Assembly: GCA_035560815.1 (NCBI GenBank)
Contig: DATMYR010000027.1
Coordinates: 1-64,000, forward strand
Direction of reading: 5' to 3'
Source: UBA5314 sp035560815
Lineage (GTDB): Bacteria; Bacillota; Syntrophomonadia; Syntrophomonadales; Syntrophomonadaceae
Length of the DNA stretch: 64,000 nt
Below are positions 17,791-26,097 of this stretch, piece after piece. How positions within the stretch are numbered: the stretch's first letter is position 1; every line of letters begins with the position of its first letter. The position numbers and the translations under genes are program-made. Under the pieces are notes generated by a model. The model worked only from the letters and a program-made list of their open reading frames with translations. It searched no databases and had not been told where the DNA came from.

Positions 17791-18408
17791 GTGCAGGAGC
17801 CACAGGAAACAACCCGAAACAGGCTAGAGGGAGTAAAGGTCGGTCTTGTGTTTACCGGATCCCACTGCACCATGGGCGAAGTTGTACCTCAGATAAGCCT
17901 TTTGAAACAAGAGGGAGCCGATATATACAATATTTTATCCTATACTGTTGATCATGTAGACACCCGTTTTTATAAAGCCCAGGATCTTAAAGAGCAATTG
18001 AAAGCTTTGAGTGACCACCCGTTGATCACTACTATTGTGGATGCCGAACCTATCGGACCGCAAAAACTTCTCGATATTGTTGCCCTGGTGCCAGCTACCG
18101 GAAATACCATCGCTAAACTGGCCAACGGTATTGTCGATACTCCCGCTCTAATGGCTGTCAAAGCGCAATTGCGCAACCAGCGACCGGTGGTGATAGCCAT
18201 TTCCACCAACGACGCCCTTAGTATGAATGCCAAAAACATTGGCAGTCTGCTGAATACCAGGAACATCTATTTTGTGCCTTTCCGCCAGGATGACCCGTTT
18301 GGGAAAGCCAGCTCGGCGGTGGCCTGCATGGACCTTCTGGCCGATACTATAGTCCTGGCATTACAAGGCCGCCAGATTCAGCCCTTGCTCATGGGACCCC
18401 GTCCTTGA
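17791..18408 (+). CDS. dpaB: Dipicolinate synthase subunit B
   Basis: Flavoprotein-like partner of DpaA in dipicolinate formation. The 205 residues resemble the flavin-binding decarboxylase fold (VGLVFTGSHCTMGEVVP, VPATGNTIAKLANGIVD). GTG 17791 is 3 bp after dpaA, with GGGAGG near the end of dpaA. Its last bases overlap the -35 box of a promoter that drives asd. Confidence 0.93.
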   Translation: MQEPQETTRNRLEGVKVGLVFTGSHCTMGEVVPQISLLKQEGADIYNILSYTVDHVDTRFYKAQDLKEQLKALSDHPLITTIVDAEPIGPQKLLDIVALVPATGNTIAKLANGIVDTPALMAVKAQLRNQRPVVIAISTNDALSMNAKNIGSLLNTRNIYFVPFRQDDPFGKASSAVACMDLLADTIVLALQGRQIQPLLMGPRP

Positions 18409-18433
18409 GAGCCGCAATGCCTTGTGCTACAAT
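18405..18433 (+). promoter_or_regulatory. Probable SigA promoter for asd-dapG-dapA
   Basis: TTGAGA (18405-18410), a 17-bp spacer and TACAAT (18428-18433), with an upstream TGC extending the -10. It would let vegetative cells make lysine and DAP genes independently of the sporulation genes dpaA-dpaB. Confidence 0.65.
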
Positions 18434-18465
18434 ATCCATTAGATTGTTAGCGGGAGGTAATCACA

Positions 18466-19482
18466 GTGGCAGAGGGTGTTAGACTGGCGGTTGTTGGAGC
18501 CACTGGAGCTGTCGGGCAAGAGATGCTCAAGGTTCTGGCGGAAAGAAATTTTAAGGTAAAAGAACTTATAGCATTGGCCGACCCGCGAGAAGCGGGGACA
18601 AAAGTAGTGTTTTGCGGAGAAGTCATCACTGTGCAGGGAGCTACTCCGGAAGCCTTCAAGGCGGCTGATTTAGCTTTGTTTGCGGTGGGAACAGAAGTCA
18701 GCCAGGAGTTGGCACCGCAGGCAGTGAAGAGAGACTGCGTAGTCATCGACAACAGCTACGCTTTCCGTCTGACCGACCGGGTTCCTTTGGTGGTTCCGGA
18801 GGTCAACCCCGGGGATATTGAAGAGCATCAAGGAATCATCGCGAATCCCAACTGCTCAACCATAATTATGACTGTAGCTATCAACCCGATACACCTGGCT
18901 GCCGGGTTGAAACGAGTGGTGGTATCCACCTATCAAGCAGTTTCTGGAGCTGGCATTGCCGGGCTTCAAGAGCTGGAAGAACATGTGCGGGCCTGGTCCC
19001 GGGGAGAAAGTATACCTCCTCAGGTGTTTCAGCATCCTATTGAATTTAATGTGATTCCCCACATCGATGTATTTGCGGAAGATAATTATACCCGAGAAGA
19101 AATGAAGATGGTCTGGGAGACCCGCAAGATAATGCACGCTCCGGATTTGAAGATCTCTGCCACCACCGTGCGGGTGCCAGTTTTTCGGAGCCATTCCGAA
19201 TCCATTACCTTGGATCTGGAAAAAGAATTATCAGCGGAAGAGGTAAGAGAATTGCTGAAATTGGCACCAGGAGTGATAGTCCAGGATGACCCGACCAAAA
19301 ACCTTTATCCTATGCCGCTCTATAGTTCTGATACGGACCAGGTCTATGTGGGCAGAATAAGAAAAGATATCTCCAGTGAGCACGGCATCGTTCTGTGGGT
19401 AGCAGCCGACCAGATTCGCAAAGGTGCGGCCACCAATGCCATACAAATAGCAGAGATCGTGGCCGACAAAAACCTTTATTGA
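18466..19482 (+). CDS. asd: Aspartate-semialdehyde dehydrogenase
   Basis: Reduces aspartyl phosphate to aspartate semialdehyde, the branch point to DAP, threonine and methionine. The 338-residue protein has VVGATGAVGQEMLKVL for NADP binding and the catalytic cysteine in IIANPNCSTI. GTG 18466 is preceded by GGGAGG. It is followed 9 bp later by aspartate kinase, so substrate and product steps are coupled. Confidence 0.95.
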   Translation: MAEGVRLAVVGATGAVGQEMLKVLAERNFKVKELIALADPREAGTKVVFCGEVITVQGATPEAFKAADLALFAVGTEVSQELAPQAVKRDCVVIDNSYAFRLTDRVPLVVPEVNPGDIEEHQGIIANPNCSTIIMTVAINPIHLAAGLKRVVVSTYQAVSGAGIAGLQELEEHVRAWSRGESIPPQVFQHPIEFNVIPHIDVFAEDNYTREEMKMVWETRKIMHAPDLKISATTVRVPVFRSHSESITLDLEKELSAEEVRELLKLAPGVIVQDDPTKNLYPMPLYSSDTDQVYVGRIRKDISSEHGIVLWVAADQIRKGAATNAIQIAEIVADKNLY

Positions 19483-19491
19483 GAAGGTGTA

Positions 19492-20724
19492 TTGGTATTG
19501 AGAATCATTGTGCAGAAGTTTGGCGGGACTTCTCTGGCTACGCCCGAAGCCCGGCAGCGGGTCTGCAACATCATTTCCACCACCATCGAGGCAGGATTTC
19601 ACCCAGTGGTGGTGGTTTCTGCCATTGGGCGGGAGAAGGACCCTTACTCAACCGATGCGTTGATAAATCTTTTAAAGGGTGTGAACCCCCATCCTTCCCC
19701 CCGCGAAATGGATCTGCTTCTTTCTTGTGGGGAGTTGATATCAGGGGTTTTGCTTTCTGAGCAGCTCTGCGCCCAGGGCCTCGAAGCCGCCTGTCTCAGT
19801 GGTGAAAGGGCTGGTATAGTAACTGACGGAAGGCATAATCGCGCTCATATCCTATATGTGAATCCAAAACGAATTCAGGCCCTTCTGGATAAAGGTATAA
19901 TTCCGGTAGTGGCCGGTTTCCAGGGGGTGGGCGAAGATGGCGAGTTGACCACGTTGGGTCGAGGCGGGAGTGACACCACGGCGAGCGCTCTGGGGGTGGC
20001 CCTGCAGGCCGAGGTCATAGACATATTCACAGATGTAGAAGGGATCATGACCGCCGACCCGCGCATCGTGGAGGATGCCCAGCTGATGGATGCCATCACC
20101 TATAACGAAATATGCCAGCTGGCCCGGGAAGGGGCGAAAGTGATTCACCCCCGGGCAGTGGAGATTGCTATGCAAGCTGGTATACCTCTGCGGGTTAGAT
20201 CCACTTTCATCGAATCCACTGGCACCCTGGTAACGAACCAGATTCAAAGTGGCGGGGACAACGTCCATATTATTCACGATCGGCTAATCACCGGGATTAC
20301 CTACACTTCCAATATCGCGCAGGTACAGATCAATAAAGCTAAACAGGATCAGGATGATATAGACCTGAGAGTGTTTCGGACCATGGCCCAGGTGGGAATC
20401 AGTGTGGATTTCATCAGTGTTCAACCGGACCGCATTCTCTTTACAGTAGCCTCCGATATGGGCCGCCGGGCAGTGCAGGTCTTAAATGATATTGACATTT
20501 TTCCTGCTTTGGAATTTAATTGTGCTAAGGTGGCGGTGGTTGGGGCTGCCATGACCGGCATCCCAGGAGTAATGGCCCGCGTTGTGGAAGCCCTAAGCGA
20601 GCGCAGTATTCCGATCCTACAAACCGGAGATTCTTATACCAACATCTGGTGTTTGGTTAATAGGGAACATATGGAGAAGGCGGTTAAAGCCTTGCACGAT
20701 AAATTTGAGCTGGGCAAAAAATAG
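19492..20724 (+). CDS. dapG: Aspartate kinase
   Basis: Phosphorylates aspartate, the first step of the aspartate family pathway. The 410-residue monofunctional enzyme has QKFGGTSLATPEARQ at the start, GRGGSDTTAS in the active site, and two C-terminal ACT-type regions expected to bind an effector. I name it dapG by position next to asd and dapA, as in Bacillus, where that isozyme responds to DAP; the effector is not readable here. Starts TTG 19492 and TTG 19498 are both possible. Confidence 0.9.
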   Translation: MVLRIIVQKFGGTSLATPEARQRVCNIISTTIEAGFHPVVVVSAIGREKDPYSTDALINLLKGVNPHPSPREMDLLLSCGELISGVLLSEQLCAQGLEAACLSGERAGIVTDGRHNRAHILYVNPKRIQALLDKGIIPVVAGFQGVGEDGELTTLGRGGSDTTASALGVALQAEVIDIFTDVEGIMTADPRIVEDAQLMDAITYNEICQLAREGAKVIHPRAVEIAMQAGIPLRVRSTFIESTGTLVTNQIQSGGDNVHIIHDRLITGITYTSNIAQVQINKAKQDQDDIDLRVFRTMAQVGISVDFISVQPDRILFTVASDMGRRAVQVLNDIDIFPALEFNCAKVAVVGAAMTGIPGVMARVVEALSERSIPILQTGDSYTNIWCLVNREHMEKAVKALHDKFELGKK

Positions 20725-20747
20725 AGAAGAGAATGGTAGGTGAAAGT

Positions 20748-21629
20748 ATGCAATTGCCGAGTGTATGGACAGCAATGATCACACCCTTCGACCAGGACTT
20801 GCAGGTAAATTATAGCAAAGCGGCCGAATTAGCCGAGTATCTTTGCCAGCATGGCAGCGAAGGGATCATTGTAAGCGGCACCACCGGGGAATCACCGGTA
20901 CTTTCGACGGAGGAAAAGCTTCAGCTCCTGGTTGCAGTGAAACAAAAAGTGGGTAAACAGGTGCCGGTCTGGTGTGGCACCGGTTCTAACGATACAGCTC
21001 ATGTCATTGAGCTTAGCCGGGAGGCTGAGAAGGCCGGGGCGGATGGGCTTTTACTGGTAAGCCCCTATTATAGTAAGCCTCCCCAGGAAGGACTGTACCA
21101 GCATTTCAAACAAGTTGCGGAATCAGTTTCCGTGCCTTTAATGCTCTACAATATTCCGGGACGCACAGCCGTCAACATGCTCCCTGCTACCATGGCCCGG
21201 CTGGCGGAAATCGAAAACATTGTGGCTATCAAAGAAGCGGCTGGGGATCTGGACCAGGTATCGCAGCTTAGCAGTATACTGCCTCCCCGGGTAGCTATTT
21301 TTTCCGGGGATGATTCTCTCACCCTACCAATGTTGGCCGTGGGTGCGCAGGGCGTAGTGAGCATTGCATCCCATATACTGGGCAATGAGATCAAAGCGAT
21401 GGTAGAAGCATATTTTGCCGGACAGGTGGATCAAGCCCGGGAACTTCATCTCAAGCTTTTCCCGGCTTTTAAGGGCTTGTTCGTCACCACCAATCCTATC
21501 CCGTTAAAAGCTGCCCTGAATATGATGGGTATGAAGGTAGGGGGCCTGCGGCTGCCACTAGTTGAAGCGGATGAAGCTCAAATAGCACAGGTAAAGGAAT
21601 TATTGCAGAGCTATAAGTTAATCGTTTAA
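20748..21629 (+). CDS. dapA: 4-hydroxy-tetrahydrodipicolinate synthase
   Basis: Condenses pyruvate and aspartate semialdehyde. The 293-residue protein shows SGTTGESPVL, the catalytic Tyr in MLYNIPGRT and the Schiff-base Lys in VAIKEAAGD. ATG 20748 is preferred over ATG 20733 because AGGTGA lies 5 bp before it and the family usually begins a few residues before W/xTAMITPF. It is the last gene of the asd-dapG-dapA run and is followed by a REP-like hairpin. Confidence 0.95.
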   Translation: MQLPSVWTAMITPFDQDLQVNYSKAAELAEYLCQHGSEGIIVSGTTGESPVLSTEEKLQLLVAVKQKVGKQVPVWCGTGSNDTAHVIELSREAEKAGADGLLLVSPYYSKPPQEGLYQHFKQVAESVSVPLMLYNIPGRTAVNMLPATMARLAEIENIVAIKEAAGDLDQVSQLSSILPPRVAIFSGDDSLTLPMLAVGAQGVVSIASHILGNEIKAMVEAYFAGQVDQARELHLKLFPAFKGLFVTTNPIPLKAALNMMGMKVGGLRLPLVEADEAQIAQVKELLQSYKLIV

Positions 21630-21657
21630 TCAGCAATTATATATAGCAGAAAATGTA

Positions 21658-21688
21658 GGACGGTCCTTTTGACAGACAGGGACCGTCC
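21658..21688. repeat. Short REP-like hairpin
   Basis: GGACGGTCC (21658-21666) is inversely repeated at 21680-21688, followed by CTTTGTTTGCC, which also occurs in the hairpin at 14733-14800. It ends the dapA transcription unit and may act as a weak terminator. Confidence 0.65.
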
Positions 21689-21729
21689 CTTTGTTTGCCA
21701 TCGGGACTGTCCATTGTTTGCCGCTTGTA

Positions 21730-21758
21730 TTGTATCACCTGGCATAATCAGATATAAT
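21730..21758 (+). promoter_or_regulatory. Probable SigA promoter for the RNase J gene
   Basis: TTGTAT (21730-21735), a 17-bp spacer and a perfect TATAAT (21753-21758), about 74 bp before the start codon. Confidence 0.6.
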
Positions 21759-21831
21759 TATTTGGACAGATGAGAACGGAAAATCAGATTACGGAAGGAT
21801 TTTACAACTTTATAGCAAAGGAGGTGTGAGG

Positions 21832-23493
21832 GTGTCTGAAGAAGCCCGTTTGCACATTATTCCCCTGGGCGGTTTGGGGGAAATCGGGAAGAACATGATG
21901 GCCATCAGATATCAGGACACCATTGTGGTGATTGATGCCGGGCTAATGTTCCCTGAAGAGGAACTATTAGGTATTGATATGGTCATTCCTGATATCACTT
22001 ACCTGGTTGAAAACAAGGAAAAGGTCAAGGCCATTCTGCTCACCCATGGGCACGAAGATCACGTGGGTGCGCTTCCCTATGTGCTGAAGGAAATAAATGT
22101 TCCAATATATGGGAGCCGATTAACGCTGGGTTTGGTGGAGCAGAAGCTCAGTGAGCAGAATACGGATAAAGCCGATTTCCACCCTATTGCCCCTCGGGAG
22201 AGAATCAATATCGGCCCCTTTGAAGCCGAATTTTTCCGGGTAAGTCATAGCATTCCGGATTCCATGGGCATTGCCTTGCATACCCCGCTGGGAGTGGTTT
22301 TGCACACTGGTGACTTTAAACTGGATCAGACACCGGTTGATGGAGAAGTAGTGGATTTTCGCAAATTAGCCGAACTCAGTGAAAAAGGCGTTTTGGTAAT
22401 GCTTGGTGACAGCACCAATGCAGACAAGATCGGTTTTACCATGTCCGAAAAGGTGGTAGGCAACACTTTTGACGATTTATTTGGTCGTTGTGATGGACGC
22501 ATCATTGTCACGACTTTTGCTTCCAATGTACACCGGATCCAGCAGGTCATTAACACAGCCGTAAAATATGGACGCAAAGTGACGGTCGTGGGGCGCAGTA
22601 TGATTAACAACGTACGGGTTTCCATGGATCTCGGTTATATGACAGTTCCCGAGGGAGTACTCATTGAAGTTGAAGAGATCAACCAGTATCGCCCCAATCA
22701 GATTGTGATTGTAACTACGGGCTCTCAAGGTGAGCCCATGTCGGCATTAACACGCATGGCCACTGCCGATCACCGCTGGGTGTCTATAGTGCCTGGTGAT
22801 ACGGTTATCATATCTGCTACGCCGATTCCCGGTAACGAAAAACTGGTAGCAAAGACCGTAGACCTACTATTTAGGCAGGGAGCAGAAGTCATATATGAAA
22901 AGGGAGTAGGGGTCCATGTTTCCGGACACGCTGCTCAGGAGGAACTGAAAATCCTTCTCAATCTCATCCGCCCCAAGTTTTTCGTACCGGTACACGGTGA
23001 ATACCGCCATTTGATGAAACATGCCAAACTGGCTGAAAGCCTGGGGATACCCCGTTCTCGAATATTTGTAGCGGAGAATGGTCAGATCATTGAGGTGGGC
23101 AGGAAGAAAGCGAGTATTGCGGGAAAAGTTACTGCCGGTAAGGTTCTGGTTGACGGTCTGGGGGTTGGAGATGTGGGCAACATTGTCCTGCGCGACCGCA
23201 AGCAGCTGTCCCAAGATGGAATAATGATTGTGGTGCTGACTTTAGACAAGGATCTGGGCGAAGTCATAGCCGGACCTGACATCGTTACCCGTGGGTTTGT
23301 ATATGTCCGGGAATCCGAGCAACTCATTGATGAAGCCAGGGAAAGAGTTAAAGAAGCTCTGGAAACCTGCACGAAACGCAATATTTCGGAATGGGCGGTC
23401 ATCAAGTCCCAGGTCCGGGATCGTTTAAGCAAATATCTCTACGATAAGACCGGACGACGTCCCATGATCATGCCGATCATTATGGAAGTCTAA
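21832..23493 (+). CDS. rnj: Ribonuclease J
   Basis: Metallo-beta-lactamase endo- and 5'-exoribonuclease of mRNA decay and rRNA maturation. The 553-residue protein has IIPLGGLGEIGKNM, the metal motif LTHGHEDHVGALP, HTGDFKLDQTP, and the beta-CASP HVSGHA motif. GTG 21832 lies 7 bp after AAAGGAGG; the earlier GTG 21826 is too close. Alone in its operon, with its own promoter and a strong terminator. With RNase Y at 40.9 kb the cell has the Gram-positive decay set. Confidence 0.94.
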   Translation: MSEEARLHIIPLGGLGEIGKNMMAIRYQDTIVVIDAGLMFPEEELLGIDMVIPDITYLVENKEKVKAILLTHGHEDHVGALPYVLKEINVPIYGSRLTLGLVEQKLSEQNTDKADFHPIAPRERINIGPFEAEFFRVSHSIPDSMGIALHTPLGVVLHTGDFKLDQTPVDGEVVDFRKLAELSEKGVLVMLGDSTNADKIGFTMSEKVVGNTFDDLFGRCDGRIIVTTFASNVHRIQQVINTAVKYGRKVTVVGRSMINNVRVSMDLGYMTVPEGVLIEVEEINQYRPNQIVIVTTGSQGEPMSALTRMATADHRWVSIVPGDTVIISATPIPGNEKLVAKTVDLLFRQGAEVIYEKGVGVHVSGHAAQEELKILLNLIRPKFFVPVHGEYRHLMKHAKLAESLGIPRSRIFVAENGQIIEVGRKKASIAGKVTAGKVLVDGLGVGDVGNIVLRDRKQLSQDGIMIVVLTLDKDLGEVIAGPDIVTRGFVYVRESEQLIDEARERVKEALETCTKRNISEWAVIKSQVRDRLSKYLYDKTGRRPMIMPIIMEV

Positions 23494-23505
23494 AAAGCAG
23501 AACCC

Positions 23506-23537
23506 AAAGGCTCACGCAGCAATGTGTGGGCCTTTTT
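23506..23537 (+). terminator. Strong terminator after RNase J
   Basis: AAAGGCTCACGC (23506-23517) pairs with GTGTGGGCCTTT, including a few G-T pairs, and ends in TTTTT. Confidence 0.8.
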
Positions 23538-23755
23538 AGATCTTGCGAAACTTTGACGGATGCTCAAATCAAGGTAGAGTCTTTCTCAATAAGGACAAAA
23601 GGCCCGGTAAAAACCAGACCAGTGGTTTATATCCTAATGTGGAATTTAATAGTATATTTGAGAATGAAACTATATTTGTAAAGGAATATAGGACTGTATT
23701 GTGGAAAACGAATACTTTAACATGTCATTTTAATTGAGATATAAAACAAAAATGA
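23538..23755. other. AT-rich intergenic region upstream of the c-di-GMP riboswitch
   Basis: About 220 bp without a gene I can support. An open frame of 64 codons is present, but its residues look random and no good ribosome binding site precedes it. It should hold the riboswitch promoter, but no clear -35/-10 pair was seen. Confidence 0.4.
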
Positions 23756-23834
23756 TGTTAAAGGCAAACTTGGTGAAAGCCGGGGACGCAAAGCCATGAG
23801 TCTAAGGTCGAAAGACTAGGATTGTCAGGCTGCC
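23756..23834 (+). promoter_or_regulatory. Cyclic-di-GMP-I (GEMM) riboswitch
   Basis: The sequence AAAGGCAAACT, GAAAG, GGGGACGCAAAGCC and the later AGGCTGCC follow the GEMM-I consensus almost exactly, with the P1b tetraloop-receptor arrangement readable. It binds cyclic-di-GMP and controls the terminator that follows at 23854-23891. The genes directly downstream are two small membrane proteins. Beyond them is a transposon and later a large secreted protein, so the original target may have been displaced. Confidence 0.92.
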
Positions 23835-23853
23835 AGCATATGAGGGTAATAGA

Positions 23854-23891
23854 CCCCTGCATTGGCCTCCGCCGACAGGGGTTTTGTTTTT
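23854..23891 (+). terminator. Riboswitch expression-platform terminator
   Basis: CCCCTG (23854-23859) pairs with CAGGGG (23876-23881), followed by TTTTGTTTTT. It is 20 bases past the riboswitch core, as expected for transcriptional control. Confidence 0.85.
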
Positions 23892-24005
23892 ATGCAATCA
23901 AAAAGCCTGAAAAAAATAAACGGAATTGTAATCCTCTCTGCTGCAGCAATTATGATAGCGTTAATGTTTGCTGGTCGGACACTGCTCGATAGTGATGGAG
24001 GATGA
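23892..24005 (+). CDS. Possible 37-residue membrane peptide after the riboswitch
   Basis: ATG 23892 comes directly after the riboswitch T-run. The peptide has a Lys-rich start and one hydrophobic helix (INGIVILSAAAIMIALMFAG), as in small membrane proteins. It has no ribosome binding site, because the bases before it are the terminator, so translation would be weak or absent. It ends just before the start of the next small gene. It may be a real coupled leader peptide or chance. Confidence 0.3.
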   Translation: MQSKSLKKINGIVILSAAAIMIALMFAGRTLLDSDGG

Positions 24006-24007
24006 GG

Positions 24008-24208
24008 ATGAGTAAGCTAACATATTTTATAATATTTCTTGTTCTTATGAATATTGGATGTGTTTTCAGACTATGGATATCTGGCAATAATCAAAAGGCC
24101 ATTATTATTTTTATAATCGTAGCAAATGCTATTTGTTTAATCGCATATTTAGCTCATTTGCCGGATTTGTCTCTCCATTCATGGGTCGAGTTTTTTCGTA
24201 ATATTTAA
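24008..24208 (+). CDS. Small two-helix membrane protein downstream of the riboswitch
   Basis: The 66-residue protein starts at ATG 24008, with GGAGG 6 bp upstream. Two hydrophobic segments are visible (LTYFIIFLVLMNIGCVF and AIIIFIIVANAICLIAYLAHL). I do not recognise the family. As the first gene with a good ribosome binding site behind the c-di-GMP riboswitch, it is likely controlled by it. The gene is AT-rich and ends 64 bp before the RAYT element. Confidence 0.5.
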   Translation: MSKLTYFIIFLVLMNIGCVFRLWISGNNQKAIIIFIIVANAICLIAYLAHLPDLSLHSWVEFFRNI

Positions 24209-24272
24209 GCACCGGGGCGCGTCGTCTCCCAGCTTCGCGTGCGTCGACCCTGCCCCTCTCCCGCTCCAGAAA

Positions 24273-25137
24273 GGGCATGGGGACGGTTCTTTTGCCTGTT
24301 AACCTAAACACGAGGAGGCGGTTGGTTTGACGAGGCATTCCAGAGAACTGAGCAGGACTGGTGTTTATCACATCATGTTAAGAGGCAATGAACGAAAAAA
24401 TATTTATTTGGACGATGAAGATAAACAGCGATTTCTGGAAGATATTGAACACAAACATAAGGACAAAGATTTTTCGATCTATGCATACTGTTTGATGGAC
24501 AATCATGCATATCTTCTTATTAATACAAAAAACCAAGATTTGGCCTCTATCATGAAGAGTATAGCGGTTCGCTATGCCACCTATTATAACTGGAAACATA
24601 GCAGAGTCGGACATGTATTTCAAGACCGGTTTAAAAGCGAGCCGATTGAGGATGACCAATACTTGCTGGCTGCTGTTCGTTACATACATAACAATCCTGT
24701 AAAAGCTATGATGGTAAAAAAACCAGCAGACTACAAATGGAGTAGCTACTTAGATTATTTCCGTCCTCCACAGTACATCTTGTTGGATATCGGTTTTGTA
24801 TTAGGAATGATCGCTGATGATCGGAAAAGTGCATTGAGAGAATTTGAACGATTTTCCTTAGATTTGGATGATGCTTGTTTTATTGACTACGATAATGAAA
24901 CGTTTATTCGTACGGCAGATGAAGGAAGAGAATATCTCTTAAATTATCTTAGAACTCAAGGTTGGAAAATTGACCAGATTAAACAAGATAAGCAATTACG
25001 AACTGAGATAATTAATCATTTAAGAACAAATACAAGATTATCGCAGCGAATAATCGCTAAGCTACTCGGTGTAGATAAAAGTGTGGTTGAAAAGGTGAGA
25101 CAAATCAAAAACGGGCAATAGAACCGTCCCCATGCCC
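24273..25137 (+). mobile_element. RAYT element flanked by inverted REP-like ends
   Basis: An 18-bp end GGGCATGGGGACGGTTCT (24273-24290) is exactly inverted at 25120-25137 and encloses one transposase gene. The core GGGGACGGTTCT is found in the hairpin repeats at 12.3, 14.7 and 26.1 kb. A RAYT transposase with matching REP-like repeats nearby fits the known association of Y1 transposases with REP sequences. Its right end lies directly against the decayed RHS fragment. Confidence 0.8.
24327..25121 (+). CDS. REP-associated tyrosine transposase (RAYT), HUH motif altered
   Basis: A 264-residue single-strand transposase of the Y1 HUH family. The N-terminal signature RGNERKNIYLDDEDKQRF and the tyrosine motif AVRYIHNNPVKA (Tyr119) are clear. 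In the metal-binding motif, His60 is present but the second His is replaced by Tyr62 (NHAYLLI instead of NHxHLLI), a single C-to-T change. The C-terminus has an HTH (RLSQRIIAKLLGVDKSVVEK). TTG 24327 follows GAGGAGG by 9 bp. It could be inactive or unable to cut, yet the reading frame is intact. Confidence 0.88.
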   Translation: MTRHSRELSRTGVYHIMLRGNERKNIYLDDEDKQRFLEDIEHKHKDKDFSIYAYCLMDNHAYLLINTKNQDLASIMKSIAVRYATYYNWKHSRVGHVFQDRFKSEPIEDDQYLLAAVRYIHNNPVKAMMVKKPADYKWSSYLDYFRPPQYILLDIGFVLGMIADDRKSALREFERFSLDLDDACFIDYDNETFIRTADEGREYLLNYLRTQGWKIDQIKQDKQLRTEIINHLRTNTRLSQRIIAKLLGVDKSVVEKVRQIKNGQ

Positions 25138-25631
25138 CGCGATGATATCATTAACTCCACCGCAGCCTTGAGCCAGGTTCTGGTCCGCACTGGACCTGAT
25201 AACGACCAGACCTTCTACGTCTACGGTCTGGGGCTGATCGGGGAACAGAGCGGAACAGATTACAAAGTCCACCACTATGACCGGCGCGGAAGCACGGTTA
25301 TGCTGACCGATCTAACCGGAGCTGTAACAGACAGTTACCAGTATGGACGGTGAACTCCTGAACCATACCGGCTCTAGCACTACACCATTTCTCTATAACA
25401 GTCAGGCTGGTATAATGACCGACGGCAACGGGCTGTATTACATGCGCGCCAGGTATTATAGTCCGGAGATTAAGAGGTTTGTATCGCGGGATAGTAAGTT
25501 AGGGAATATTATCGATCCGAAGAGTTTGGATTTGTATGCTTATTGTAATAACAACCCCGTCAATCAATTTGTATTGCTTCTAATGAAGCAAAAAAAGCTA
25601 TTGATAAATACATAGATAGTAAATGTAAATA
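25136..25631 (+). pseudogene. Decayed RHS/YD-repeat core fragment
   Basis: Two overlapping frames read as the C-terminal RHS core. The first holds VHHYDRRGSTVMLTD, and after a frameshift near 25345 the second holds GLYYMRARYYSPEIKRFVSRD, a hallmark of RHS core domains. The N-terminal bulk is missing, cut off at the RAYT right end. After NNNPVN the frame shifts again and a short charged tail ends at TAA 25629-25631. In intact polymorphic toxins this point starts the variable toxin tip. I judge this a remnant, not a working toxin. Confidence 0.75.
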
Positions 25632-25644
25632 AAGGAGATATAAT

Positions 25645-26094
25645 ATGCAAGATAGAGACCCTAATACCAAAAAGAAGACGCTTACATATTTCTTTTCGCT
25701 TTTCGTGATGTTTTCAGGAGCTAGCTTGTTTGTACTGGCAGCTGAACCTGACCAGAAATTGTGGGCTTTAAGAAATATATCAACTTTGGCTGTTGCTTTC
25801 TTGGGAATCGTTCTTTCATATAATTTTAAGCAGGACAAAGTTATTATCAGATTTCTGAAATTTACACTGGGTCTTACTGTTATAGTCCTAATTTGCCATT
25901 TTGTTAAATATCTTAGCATATTAACGCTAGTCTTTGTGTACACAGGAGCATTTTGGGCATTTTCTACGAATAAGATACGAATTAATTTTGAGGAAAGAAA
26001 AAGTCTTATTAATGAAATTGAGGAGAGAAAACGTCTTAATAATCTTAAACACGATAGTGAGATCATTGCATCAAAGTCCGATAATAACGAATAG
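25645..26094 (+). CDS. Unknown membrane protein, possible immunity-like gene after the RHS remnant
   Basis: The 149-residue protein starts at ATG 25645 with a very strong AAAGGAGATATAAT. It has about four hydrophobic segments in residues 15-110 (for example TYFFSLFVMFSGASLFVLAA and VFVYTGAFWAF). A charged C-terminus rich in Glu, Arg and Lys follows (NEIEERKRLNNLK). Low GC compared with housekeeping genes. The position just after an RHS core tip is where immunity genes sit in polymorphic toxin loci, but the sequence alone does not show this function. Confidence 0.55.
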   Translation: MQDRDPNTKKKTLTYFFSLFVMFSGASLFVLAAEPDQKLWALRNISTLAVAFLGIVLSYNFKQDKVIIRFLKFTLGLTVIVLICHFVKYLSILTLVFVYTGAFWAFSTNKIRINFEERKSLINEIEERKRLNNLKHDSEIIASKSDNNE

Positions 26095-26097
26095 GAG

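Noticed and set aside
23543..23737. 64-codon open frame before the c-di-GMP riboswitch
   Set aside because: No ribosome binding site, composition looks random and no family resemblance.
24129..24371. Minus-strand open frame spanning the RAYT left end
   Set aside because: It consists of the inverse of the repeat sequence plus random sequence; no gene support.
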